Source: Candidatus Delongbacteria bacterium
GTDB lineage: Bacteria > CAIWAD01
Length of the DNA: 64,000 nucleotides
Reading direction: 5' to 3'
NCBI GenBank assembly: GCA_020634015.1
Contig: JACKCN010000006.1
Coordinates: forward strand, 239,733 to 303,732
The notes below the pieces were generated by a model that did no database searches, had not been told where the DNA came from, and was given only the letters and a program-made list of their open reading frames with translations. Both the position numbers and the translations under genes were made by a program. This document shows, piece after piece, positions 50,648 through 58,531 of this stretch (position 1 is its first letter; each line of letters begins with the position of its first letter).

Positions 50648-52195
50648 TCAGGGCAGCGTGCGGCAGACACGGAATCCGGCCGTTCTCATCTCCGACCCGA
50701 GCAGCGGGACCGTGGTGGCCCGGGTCGCGCGCAAGGCCGCCGCATTGGAGGCGTGGTCTCCTCCGCGGATCTCGCTGGTGACCTGGACTTCCGCGCCGCT
50801 GTGATCGCTGGAGTACGCATTGACCCATTCCCAGGCATTGCCGGCAAGATTGAGCAGACCCAGGGATGAGGCCCCGTCGAAATGTGTCCACACGGGTTGG
50901 GTCCAGCCGGTGCAGGGCTCGCCCGGGGAATATTCGGCCAGCTGGCAGTCGGGCGGCTGGTCGCCCCAGGGATACTCACGGCCGTCGTCGTAGCGGGCGG
51001 CATACTCCCACTCCATGGGCAGAGGCAGGCGGTAGCCCGCTGCGCTCGTTCCGGTCCGCAGCCAGTCGCCATTGCCGTAGGCCGGCAGGCCTTCCCGCAT
51101 GCTGAGCCAGTCGGCGAAGCAGACCGCCCCGAACCAGGTCGCATGTACCACAGGGTGGTCCGCGGGGTCGTATCCGTGGGCAAAGGCGACTCCGGGGCCA
51201 TGGGCGCCATCCACGAATCGGGAGCAGGCCAGATGGAAGCGGTTCAGCTCCTGCGACCAGCGGATCTCGGTGGGCGAGTCGTATCCATCCTTGATCCAGA
51301 GCAGGGGCCGGTCGTGCTGTGTGACAAACTCCCCGTCCACCGTCACCAGGCCCTGCTCAAGAGCCCAGTTGAGAGCGTCGAGATACTGGGCGTTGCTGAC
51401 TTCGGTGCTGCCGATCACGAAGGAATGGTCGATGACCGTCAGCTGGCCTTCCCCGGGGCCCATCATGAATTCGCCCGGGGGCAGGGTCACCGCTTCGATG
51501 CCCGTTGTGGGCAGGGGACTGCCCACGAGCAGGCTGCGCGTGGTATCCGCGAACTGCCCCCAGGCATCACGCACTTCCAGGCGGACCCGGGTCAGATCCA
51601 CCCGGCCGAAGGTGTGCTCGACCTTGGGCGATGCGGACCAGGGCGTGTCCCAGAGGCCATCGCCTTCCCAGTCCCAGCGGAAATCCAGCGGACTGTCGGG
51701 AAACTGAAGATGTCGTGAGGCGCTGGCATCCAGCGAGAACAGGGTTTCCATCGTCCCGGAGGACGGCGCGATCACGATGTCCGGCAGAATCGCCTGTCCG
51801 GCGGCACACTGCTCTTCGGTCAGTACCACGATCTCCACCGAGTCCCTGACGGCCAGGGCGCCATCGTCAACCGTCACCCGGATCACACAGCGGTTCACCC
51901 GTGCCGGCGGCAGCCAGAATGTGTAGTTCCGCTGGTTGCCCTGGGGAAATGACCCGTCCGCTGACTCCCAGAGGTAGTGCAGGGAATCGCCGTCGGCGTC
52001 CAGGGCCGTGCATTCCAGCACGACCTGGTCCTGATAGGGCCCCTGAGCGCGCATGCAGACCACAAGCGGGTCGGCCACCAGCTGCGCGATCACGGGAGCG
52101 GTGTTCGCTTGCAGCTCCGGCTCCTCTTCGGCACAGCTGATCCAGAGAGACACACTCAACGCGATCATGAGCAGCATTCGGCGGTGAGGACGCAT
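50648..52195 (-). CDS. Lipoprotein with PKD-like domain and formylglycine-generating-enzyme fold
   Basis: The 515-residue protein starts MRPHRRMLLMIALSVSLWIS followed by Cys, a lipoprotein leader, with GGAG six bases upstream of the ATG at 52195. Residues about 30-240 hold two Ig/PKD-like beta domains (DGDSLHYLWESADGSF, LDFRWDWEGDGLWDTPW). The rest is an SUMF1/FGE-sulfatase domain: PPGEFMMGPGEG, STEVSNAQYLDALNWA, HPVVHATWFGAVCFADWLS, AGYRLPLPMEWEYAARY, LLNLAGNAWEWV, IRGGDHASNAAALRATRATT and GFRVCR. Catalytic cysteine placement of true FGE is not evident, so a structural or binding function is as likely as enzymatic activity. Confidence 0.85.
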   Translation of the reverse strand: MRPHRRMLLMIALSVSLWISCAEEEPELQANTAPVIAQLVADPLVVCMRAQGPYQDQVVLECTALDADGDSLHYLWESADGSFPQGNQRNYTFWLPPARVNRCVIRVTVDDGALAVRDSVEIVVLTEEQCAAGQAILPDIVIAPSSGTMETLFSLDASASRHLQFPDSPLDFRWDWEGDGLWDTPWSASPKVEHTFGRVDLTRVRLEVRDAWGQFADTTRSLLVGSPLPTTGIEAVTLPPGEFMMGPGEGQLTVIDHSFVIGSTEVSNAQYLDALNWALEQGLVTVDGEFVTQHDRPLLWIKDGYDSPTEIRWSQELNRFHLACSRFVDGAHGPGVAFAHGYDPADHPVVHATWFGAVCFADWLSMREGLPAYGNGDWLRTGTSAAGYRLPLPMEWEYAARYDDGREYPWGDQPPDCQLAEYSPGEPCTGWTQPVWTHFDGASSLGLLNLAGNAWEWVNAYSSDHSGAEVQVTSEIRGGDHASNAAALRATRATTVPLLGSEMRTAGFRVCRTLP

Positions 52196-52442
52196 CTCGG
52201 CTCCGGATGAAGGGTCGTGGTTCAGGCTGCCGGAGTCTTCCGGCCAGGGTGTGGCACACTGGAAGCCCTGGGGGACGCTCGACCGATTCACACAGTGGCA
52301 GGCACGGCGTCGGATCCGCGCCCGGATGACCATTGACAGGAACCGGCGCATGTTCGGAAATGGCAGGGTGCCATTCCATGATGCCAATCAACCGGTCGGA
52401 AAAGGATGCCGGCGGTGGGCAGCCCGGGTTGCATTCCGCAGC

Positions 52443-54131
52443 TCATCTGCCGGAGCGCGTGGCCTCGGCGGGAGCCGTATTGGATGGCATCGGCAGGCCT
52501 TCTCTGGCCTGATCCGCGCCCAGCAGCCGGGCCTGGGCGTAGCACTCTTCGGCCTGGCGGAAATCGGTGGCGGTGCCCCAGCCGAAGCGGTAGCAGTTGC
52601 CCAGTTCGCGCCAGGCCTCGGCCAGACCCCGTTCGGCGGCCCGATGGAAGAAGCGGAAGGCTTCGTGCCGGTCGCGCGGAACGCCCTGCCCGCGCAGGCG
52701 CATCTGCCCGCTGGTATACAATGCGTCGCGGCTGCCCTGGGCGATCGCCTGCTGGAAGAGCTGCCAGGCGCGCGCGGCTCCTCCGTTCTCCGGTTCGGCT
52801 TCCAGCAACCAGCGCCCCAGTTCCAGGCGGGCTTCGCGGTGGTCGCGGTCGGCGGCATCTTCCAGCAGGGCCCAGGCTTCCTGCTCCTCGTCGGCCGACG
52901 CCGGGGCGCGATGCAGCATTCCGGCGAGTGCCAACTGGCAATCAAGCTGATTGCGCTGGACACCCACCCGATACCAGGCCACGGCCCCCTGCCAGCGTGC
53001 GTCCCCGGGGCGGGCTCCGTGTTCGAAGGTACGGCCCAGTTCGTGAAGGGCCTCTGTTTCTCCCAGCTGCTGGGCCTTCAGGAACCAGCCCAGGGCCTGC
53101 TGCCGACTGTTGCGACCGCCGCGCCCTTCGCGGTGCATGCGTCCCAGTCGCAGCGCAGCCAGCCCGTCACCGGCTTCGGCGGCTCGCTGGTACCACTGGC
53201 GAGCTTCCCGCGTTGATGCACGTGTGCCACGCCCCCATTCCAGACAACGGGCCCAGGGTGTCCAGGCCGCCACCTCTCCGGAGTGTGCCGCCAGTCGCAA
53301 CCAGAACGCACTTTCGCGCTCGTTGCGCCAGGCCAATGGCCCCTGGCCCAGCAGGCTGGCCAGTTGGACGCGTGCCTGCCCCTCACCTTTCACAGCAGCC
53401 TCGCGCAAGTCATGCAGAGCCTGCAGGGAATCCGCGGGAGTCAGCAGGCTCAGGCGCCAGCGGCCGAGCCAGGACTGTGCGCGTGCCGAGCCCGCATCGG
53501 CGGCGCTCTGCATCCAGCCGAGTGCACGTACCGTGTCGGGCGTGCAACCGATGCCACTCACGTAACACAGGGCCAGCGAGGTGCGCGCCTCGTCCACTCC
53601 GGCCTGTGCCGCGCGCCGGTACCAGCTGAATGCGCTGTCCGGGCTTGCCGGTCCGCCCAGAGCGGATTCCCATGCGTCGCCCAGTTTCCAGCCAGCGGCA
53701 GCGTGTCCGCTGCGAGCCGCCCGGTTCAGCAGTTCTCTGATCTCGGCCTCGGGCGGAGAGGTGTCGGCCGCGAGCAGAATCGCCAGCTGCCAGGCTCCTT
53801 CGGCGCTGCCCGCGTCCGCGGCCTTGCGGAACCAGGCCCGCGCACTGTCCGGATTCTGCTCCAGCCCGTGTCCCATTTCGAAGGACTGGCCCAGGGTCAC
53901 CATGGCCGCGACCCTGCCGGCAGCGGCCAACTGGCGCAGTTCCGTCAGCCGGTGGCATGTGCGGGCCTGCAGATCCTGCTCAGGTTGTGCGAGATCTTCG
54001 CTGGGCCAGAAGCGAACCCCAAGCGCGCACAGGGCAAGCAGAAAAAGAAACTGCCCCACGCGCGTGCGTGGGGCAGTCTTCGGACTCTTCGGGGGGAAAG
54101 CGGCGGCCGGGCGGCTTTCCCGGGGATTCAC
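52443..54131 (-). CDS. Membrane-anchored Sel1-repeat protein
   Basis: The 562-residue protein starts at a GTG overlapping the etfA stop (GTGA). A short basic N-terminus precedes one span (VGQFLFLLALCALGVRFWP), near residues 24-42. The remainder is a chain of about ten Sel1-like repeats with the A-x-x-W-x-x-x-A-A-x-x-G pattern, e.g. DSARAWFRKAADAGSAEGAW, DSAFSWYRRAAQAGVDEART, REARQWYQRAAEAGDGLAAL and HEAFRFFHRAAERGLAEAWR. Sel1 proteins are alpha-solenoid scaffolds. No Shine-Dalgarno is visible, so expression probably depends on translational coupling with etfA. Partners are unknown. Confidence 0.8.
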   Translation of the reverse strand: MNPRESRPAAAFPPKSPKTAPRTRVGQFLFLLALCALGVRFWPSEDLAQPEQDLQARTCHRLTELRQLAAAGRVAAMVTLGQSFEMGHGLEQNPDSARAWFRKAADAGSAEGAWQLAILLAADTSPPEAEIRELLNRAARSGHAAAGWKLGDAWESALGGPASPDSAFSWYRRAAQAGVDEARTSLALCYVSGIGCTPDTVRALGWMQSAADAGSARAQSWLGRWRLSLLTPADSLQALHDLREAAVKGEGQARVQLASLLGQGPLAWRNERESAFWLRLAAHSGEVAAWTPWARCLEWGRGTRASTREARQWYQRAAEAGDGLAALRLGRMHREGRGGRNSRQQALGWFLKAQQLGETEALHELGRTFEHGARPGDARWQGAVAWYRVGVQRNQLDCQLALAGMLHRAPASADEEQEAWALLEDAADRDHREARLELGRWLLEAEPENGGAARAWQLFQQAIAQGSRDALYTSGQMRLRGQGVPRDRHEAFRFFHRAAERGLAEAWRELGNCYRFGWGTATDFRQAEECYAQARLLGADQAREGLPMPSNTAPAEATRSGR

Positions 54132-55069
54132 AGCGCGGCCGTGAGGGCCGGACAGACCTCGAACAGGTCCCCCACGATGCCGTAGTCGGCGACCTTGAAG
54201 ATCGGGGCCTCGGGGTCCTTGTTGATGGCCACGATGTAGCGACTGTTCTTCATGCCCGCCAGATGCTGGATCGCTCCGGAAATGCCACAGGCGATGTAGA
54301 GCGTGGGGTTGACCACCTTGCCGGTCTGGCCCACCTGATCGCTGTGGGGGCGCCAGCCCGCATCCACCACGGCGCGTGAGGCTCCCACGGCGGCACCCAG
54401 CTTGGCGGCCAGGGCCTCGATCGGGGCAAAGCCCTCGGGCCCCCCGGTGCCACGGCCCCCGGAGACGATGATGTCGGCCTCGCTGAGGTCGATCTTGCCC
54501 GCGGCGGAGGCCAGGATTTCCTGGACCACGGCTTTCATGTCCAGACTCTGGCTGTGTACGGACTCCACCGCAGCGGAGCCTGAGTCGCTGGTGGCCGCGA
54601 AGACCTTGGGGCGCAGGGTCGCGCAAGCGACGGAAGCCTGGCAGCGGACTTTGCTGAGCACCTTGCCCGCGAACACGGGACGGGTCACCAGCAACTGAAC
54701 CTCGGCCACCTCGAGGCTCGTGCAGTCGCTGAGCACACTCAGCCCCAGCCGAGCCGCCAGCCGGGCGCACAACTCGCGCCCCTGGACCGAGGCGCTGGCG
54801 AAGATGCCCTTGGCATCCAGACCGGAAATCACCGCGGCCAGGGCGGCAGCCCAGCCATCGGCACTGTAGGCCTTCAGGTCTTCGACCTGGATCACGCGGG
54901 TGGCGCCGTGATTGCCCAGCGCGGTGCTGTCGGCGGAGATGCCCGGAACCAGGGCGATGACCGACCCGCCGAAGCCGTTGGCCACCAGGGTGCGGCAGGC
55001 GCTCAGGGCTTCCAGCGAGCCCTGCCAGATCTTTCCGTCGTGCTGTTCGATGATGCAGACCAATGACAT
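54128..55069 (-). CDS. etfA: Electron transfer flavoprotein subunit alpha
   Basis: The 313-residue subunit binds FAD. The C-terminal FAD domain shows ADIIVSGGRGTGGPEGFAPI, then GAAVGASRAVVDAGWRPHSD, QVGQTGKVVNPTLYIACGIS and SRYIVAINKDPEAPIFKVAD, all family-diagnostic. With EtfB it carries electrons from acyl-CoA dehydrogenases to a membrane quinone reductase, probably the plus-strand protein at 48.7-50.5 kb. The gene follows etfB after nine bases and overlaps the Sel1 gene by four. Confidence 0.96.
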   Translation of the reverse strand: MSLVCIIEQHDGKIWQGSLEALSACRTLVANGFGGSVIALVPGISADSTALGNHGATRVIQVEDLKAYSADGWAAALAAVISGLDAKGIFASASVQGRELCARLAARLGLSVLSDCTSLEVAEVQLLVTRPVFAGKVLSKVRCQASVACATLRPKVFAATSDSGSAAVESVHSQSLDMKAVVQEILASAAGKIDLSEADIIVSGGRGTGGPEGFAPIEALAAKLGAAVGASRAVVDAGWRPHSDQVGQTGKVVNPTLYIACGISGAIQHLAGMKNSRYIVAINKDPEAPIFKVADYGIVGDLFEVCPALTAAL

Positions 55070-55078
55070 GGTGTTCCC

Positions 55079-55828
55079 CTAGAGAATCTTGGCTTCGTTC
55101 TTGAGCAGACCCAGCAGCTCGCCCACTGCCTCGGGTCCCTTGCCGATGATGCGACCCGCGGGACGTGCCGCCGGGTATCCCAGCCCCTCGGTGTTCAGCA
55201 GGCTCTCGCCCGTCTGTGCCGCCAGGGTCTCCAGAGGTTTCTTCTTGGCCATCATGATGCCCTTGAGACTGGCGTAGCGGGGCTCGTTGAGGCCCTTGTC
55301 GCAGCTCAGCACGGCGGGTGTGGTGGTGCTGTACTTCTCCTTGCCGCCCTCGATCTCCCGTTCCACGGTAAGGGTGCTGCCTTCAAGAGCCAGCGCGCTG
55401 ATGCCGGCCACGCAGGGCAGGCCCAGCAGTTCGGCCAGCATGGGGCCCGTGGAGCCGTGGTCGTGATCCACGCCCTGCTTGCCGCAGAGGATCAGATCCA
55501 TCGACTGGCCCTTGAGCCACTCGGCCAGGGCCAGCGCCGCCTGACGCGGGTCGCTGAGGTCCTTGTCCACGGTCAGCAGCACCGCCTGATCGCCGCCCAT
55601 GGCCAGAGCCTTGCGCAGGGTCTTGTCGGCATCGGCCTCACCCACGGTGAGCAACGTGACACTGCCGCCATGGGCTTCCTGAAGTTTCAGGGCCGCCTCG
55701 ATGGCGTACTCGTCATAGGGATTGATGATGTAGTTGATGCCCGCCGTGTCCACGCTGCGACCATCGGCCGCCAGCAGGATCTGGGCCTCGGTGTCCGGCA
55801 CCCGTTTGATGCAGACGCAAATATTCAC
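55079..55828 (-). CDS. etfB: Electron transfer flavoprotein subunit beta
   Basis: The 249-residue partner of EtfA binds AMP in canonical ETFs. The N-terminus NICVCIKRVPDTEAQI is followed by INPYDEYAIEAALKLQE, VTLLTVGEADADKTLRKALA, LILCGKQGVDHDHGSTGPML, and the C-terminal KGIMMAKKKPLE recognition-loop region. The GTG at 55828 is fixed by GGAGG eight bases upstream. No downstream flavin-bifurcation features could be judged. The pair etfBA sits between tgt and the Sel1-repeat gene; no acyl-CoA dehydrogenase is in the window. Confidence 0.95.
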   Translation of the reverse strand: MNICVCIKRVPDTEAQILLAADGRSVDTAGINYIINPYDEYAIEAALKLQEAHGGSVTLLTVGEADADKTLRKALAMGGDQAVLLTVDKDLSDPRQAALALAEWLKGQSMDLILCGKQGVDHDHGSTGPMLAELLGLPCVAGISALALEGSTLTVEREIEGGKEKYSTTTPAVLSCDKGLNEPRYASLKGIMMAKKKPLETLAAQTGESLLNTEGLGYPAARPAGRIIGKGPEAVGELLGLLKNEAKIL

Positions 55829-55907
55829 CGGGGGTCCTCCGCAATTGATGGAAGCGTGCTTCGAAAGGAGCCGGGAAGGTAGGGATTTCCGCGGGGCATT
55901 CCAGCCT

Positions 55908-57050
55908 TCAACCGTTGGGGGTGTCGCGCGGTTCAGGGTTCCGGTAGGGTGCCAGCATGTGGTCGCGGTAGTCGGCCCAGCGGTCCTCAAGAATGGCCTG
56001 GCGGGCACCGCGCACCAGGTCGAGGAAGTAGTGCAGGTTGTGGATCGTGCCCAGGCGCATCGCGGTGAATTCTTCCACATGGTACAGGTGGCGCAGGTAG
56101 GCCCGGTCGTAGGTGCGGCAGGTGTAGCAGGCACAGGCGGGATCCAGAGGCTGATTCACCGAGAATTCATGACGTGCCGACTTGGCGCTGACACGGCCCA
56201 CCGTGGTGAACAGGGTGGCCTTGCGCGCGTTGCGCGTGGGCAGCACACAGTCGAACTGATCCACTCCCAGATCGATGCTCTCGAGGATGTCCTCGGGTGT
56301 GCCCACGCCCATCAGATAGCGGGGCTTGTCCGGAGGCAGATGGGCCCCGCAGAGGTCGGTCATCTCGCGCATCGCCTGTTTGCTCTCCCCCACCGAGAGG
56401 CCGCCGATCGCCAGCCCGGGCCAGTCCCATTCCTGTAGCGCCTCGATGGACTGCAGGCGCAGATCGGGAAAGACCCCGCCCTGGACGATGGGGTAGAGAA
56501 ACTGCTGGTGCCCCCAGAGCGCGTCCGTTGCCCGCCATTGCGTGTGACAGCGGCCAGCCCAGCGCAGGGTCCGTTGCAGGCTGCCTTCCACGTAGGCGTG
56601 ATCCGCGGTGCCCGGCGGACATTCATCCAGCACCATCATGATGTCGCTGCCCAGCACGCGCTGGATCTCGATCACCGATTCGGGCGTGAAGAGGTGCCGG
56701 CTGCCATCGATGTGGCTCTGGAAACTGGCCCCTTCCTCATGCAGCTTGCGCAGTTTGGCCAGTGAGAAGATCTGGAAGCCTCCGGAATCCGTCAGGATCG
56801 GGCGCTGCCAGCGCATGAAGCGGTGCAGACCACCGGCGGCCCGCAGCACATCCAGCCCAGGCCTGAGATACAGGTGATAGGTATTGCCCAGCAGGATCGG
56901 GGGATCCAGGTCTTCCAGGTCCCGTCCGTCCAGAGTCTTGACCACCGCGCGAGTGCCCACCGGCATGAAGATCGGAGTGGGCACGCTGCCGTGGGACAGA
57001 TGCAGGGTGCCGGCCCGGGCCCGGCCGCTGGTGGCTTCCAGTGTGAACAC
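55908..57050 (-). CDS. tgt: tRNA-guanine transglycosylase
   Basis: The 380-residue enzyme inserts preQ1 in place of G34 in tRNAs with GUN anticodons, a step of queuosine synthesis. Motifs: TPIFMPVGTRAVVKTL, LTDSGGFQIFSLAKLRK with the catalytic Asp, GGLSVGESKQAMREM, RYLMGVGTPEDI, DCVLPTRNARKATLF, and the zinc site CACYTCRTYDRAYLRHL. GTG at 57050 gives the normal family N-terminus (VFTLEATSGRARAG). The in-frame ATG at 57161 is rejected because it would place the mscL terminator hairpin inside the gene. Confidence 0.95.
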   Translation of the reverse strand: MFTLEATSGRARAGTLHLSHGSVPTPIFMPVGTRAVVKTLDGRDLEDLDPPILLGNTYHLYLRPGLDVLRAAGGLHRFMRWQRPILTDSGGFQIFSLAKLRKLHEEGASFQSHIDGSRHLFTPESVIEIQRVLGSDIMMVLDECPPGTADHAYVEGSLQRTLRWAGRCHTQWRATDALWGHQQFLYPIVQGGVFPDLRLQSIEALQEWDWPGLAIGGLSVGESKQAMREMTDLCGAHLPPDKPRYLMGVGTPEDILESIDLGVDQFDCVLPTRNARKATLFTTVGRVSAKSARHEFSVNQPLDPACACYTCRTYDRAYLRHLYHVEEFTAMRLGTIHNLHYFLDLVRGARQAILEDRWADYRDHMLAPYRNPEPRDTPNG

Positions 57051-57110
57051 GCATTCGCCTGCTGTTTGGGGCCGGGGACCTGTGCCCGCCGGATCGTGTG
57101 GGACTTCGGC

Positions 57111-57143
57111 CAGAAAGAAGGACCGGTTCCGTGGAACCGGCCC
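57111..57143 (-). terminator. Intrinsic terminator of mscL
   Basis: On the minus strand GGGCCGGTTCC / GGAACCGGTCC pair around a two-base loop (four with end opening), followed by TTCTTTCTG. It lies 36 bases after the mscL stop and ahead of the tgt start, and helps to fix that start. Confidence 0.75.
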
Positions 57144-57178
57144 TCGATCGGGGCAAGCCATGACGGAATACCGCGAGA

Positions 57179-57580
57179 CTACTTCTGGCGCAGCGCGTCG
57201 CGGATTTCGGTGAGCAGTACTTCTTCCTTGGACGGGGCCGGCGGGGCGGCAGGCTTCGCTTCCTCTTTCTTCTTGAGGGAATTCATCGCCTTGACCACCA
57301 TGAAGATCGCGAAGGCGACGATCACGAAGTCCACCGCCGTCTGGATGAACTTGCCGTAGTTCAGGCTCACGGCGGCCACATCGCCCTCGGCCTCCTTGAG
57401 CACGATGGCCAGCTGGGTGAAGTTGACCTTGCCCATCAGCATGCCCAGAGGCGGCATGACCACGTCGGCCACGAAGGACGAGACGATCTTGCCAAAGGCT
57501 CCGCCAATCACGATACCCACGGCCATGTCAATCACGTTTCCGCGCATGGCGAATGCCTTGAACTCCTGCATCATGGACAT
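57179..57580 (-). CDS. mscL: Large-conductance mechanosensitive channel
   Basis: The 133-residue inner-membrane protein releases solutes on hypo-osmotic shock. The N-terminal helix MQEFKAFAMRGNVIDMAVGI leads to the pore helix GIVIGGAFGKIVSSFVADVV with the conserved small-residue packing. TM2 is FVIVAFAIFMVVKAM and the C-terminal helical bundle follows a KKKEE charged cluster (SKEEVLLTEIRDALRQK). GGAGG lies six bases upstream of the ATG. It is a single-gene unit with its own terminator. Confidence 0.97.
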   Translation of the reverse strand: MSMMQEFKAFAMRGNVIDMAVGIVIGGAFGKIVSSFVADVVMPPLGMLMGKVNFTQLAIVLKEAEGDVAAVSLNYGKFIQTAVDFVIVAFAIFMVVKAMNSLKKKEEAKPAAPPAPSKEEVLLTEIRDALRQK

Positions 57581-57842
57581 GAAGAACCTCCGCTGTTGTC
57601 TAGATCACCGCTGTGTTCTGGTTTGTGAGTCCAGTCGTTGCCGCTGCATTCCGCGGCGTTTCCCCCGGGCGCTCGCATCTGGTTCCGGACCGGCAACAGG
57701 ACACCGGATACCCGGACGGGAGTCTGAGAGAATGACTGGGTTCTGGAATGGACCGGTCCCCCCGGGACCGCGACGCGACAAAGTAGGAAAACGCGGTTGA
57801 GTGCCCGCAGGGCCGGAAGACGGAAAGGTCAGGGGACATGAG
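57581..57842 (-). promoter_or_regulatory. mscL upstream region
   Basis: These 262 bases lie between the strong minus-strand terminator at 57843-57875 and mscL, so mscL must have its own promoter here. A GC-rich inverted repeat (cggtcc/ggaccg type) occurs near 57751-57770. I could not assign -35/-10 boxes, and no coding frame with a ribosome binding site is seen. Confidence 0.35.
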
Positions 57843-57875
57843 AAAAAAAGCCCGTCCGGTAGCGATCGGACGGGC
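57843..57875 (-). terminator. Textbook intrinsic terminator
   Basis: On the minus strand GCCCGTCCG / CGGACGGGC (9 bp, perfect) closes an eight-base loop and is followed by seven Ts. The nearest upstream gene on this strand ends 310 bases away (58186), so it terminates either a long 3' UTR of the protease-alkyltransferase-like operon or a separate small RNA. Confidence 0.9.
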
Positions 57876-58040
57876 AGTTTCCATTGGGACTGACAAGGGC
57901 ACGTCAGCCCCCGCAGGTTTGGGCATAACCGAGAGGTGGAACAGGGGGCATCCCGTTCCGTGTCCCCACGGCGGCCCAGCGTTTTTCATCGATACCCGCA
58001 CAGAGCAGATGCCAAGGAAACAGGGTTGCTGGACCGAGCT
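57843..58040 (-). ncRNA. Candidate small RNA of about 200 nt, unidentified family
   Basis: No credible coding frame occupies this interval, yet it ends in a textbook terminator. It also contains hairpins within it: GGAACGGG-atgc-CCCCTGTTCC (about 57937-57958, imperfect) and CCGTG-gggaCACGG. Just upstream, at 58052-58067 on the minus strand, TGGCACG-N4-CTGCA matches the sigma-54 -24/-12 consensus with one mismatch, which would start transcription near 58040. It does not match tmRNA, SRP RNA or RNase P by eye; 6S RNA is not excluded. A long untranslated 3' tail is the main alternative. Confidence 0.4.
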
Positions 58041-58051
58041 CGCATTAGGAT

Positions 58052-58067
58052 TGCAGGAACCGTGCCA
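58052..58067 (-). promoter_or_regulatory. Putative sigma-54 type promoter
   Basis: On the minus strand TGGCACGGTTCCTGCA matches TGGCACG-N4-TTGCA with C for T at one position and correct GG-GC spacing. It faces the terminator-ended, gene-free stretch 57843-58040. No sigma-54 activator gene is in the window. A single 16-base match in a GC-rich genome can occur by chance. Confidence 0.35.
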
Positions 58068-58185
58068 ATTGCGACAATGTCAACGGCGTCCTGATAAACA
58101 AGGACTTGCGAACAATCTCCGCGCCACCCACTCCTTCTCCATGCCCAATTCTGGACATCGGCCAGCAGTCGATGACCGAAATCCT

Positions 58186-58518
58186 TCAGGGAGATTGTGG
58201 TTCGCCATCCGGATCCCAGATGGCCCAGGTCATGTCAACCTGTTCGGCACTGCGCATGGGAACATCTTCGTCCCACAGGCGCTGGAACTGCTCCTGACGT
58301 ACCTGATCCGCGGGAATCCGGCTGTGCCCGTCCGCTGACAGGATCCGGTGCCAGGGCAGATCCGGATCGGGCAGATTCCTCAGCAACCGGGCCGCCATCC
58401 GGGCCCTTCCGGGAAACCCGGCCATCTCGGCCAGGCGCCCATAACTCAGGACCCGACCGGGAGGGATCTGCGACAGAATGCGCTGCATGCGCTCGAGCAT
58501 CAACTGCTGCTCGCTCAT
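58186..58518 (-). CDS. Alkyltransferase-like protein (ATL, MGMT-fold, Cys replaced by Trp)
   Basis: The 110-residue protein is the DNA-binding half of an O6-alkylguanine-DNA alkyltransferase: PPGRVLSYGRLAEMAGFPGR with the HTH, then LLRNLPDPDLPWHRILSADG. The active-site PCHR of true alkyltransferases reads PWHR, so it cannot transfer the alkyl group itself. Such ATL (YbaZ/Atl1-like) proteins bind alkylated guanine and hand it to nucleotide excision repair. The ATG at 58518 has GAGG about 9 bases upstream. It lies 13 bases after the M36 protease gene and is probably co-transcribed. Confidence 0.9.
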   Translation of the reverse strand: MSEQQLMLERMQRILSQIPPGRVLSYGRLAEMAGFPGRARMAARLLRNLPDPDLPWHRILSADGHSRIPADQVRQEQFQRLWDEDVPMRSAEQVDMTWAIWDPDGEPQSP

Positions 58519-58531
58519 CACGGCTTTCCTC

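Noticed and set aside
57051..57161. N-terminal extension of tgt to an ATG at 57161
   Set aside because: It would place the mscL terminator inside the coding sequence and add 37 residues not seen in the family; GTG at 57050 gives the usual N-terminus.
57600..58001. Minus-strand 133-codon frame across the intergenic region upstream of mscL
   Set aside because: It would run through the strong terminator hairpin and T tract at 57843-57875, and has no ribosome binding site or family resemblance.
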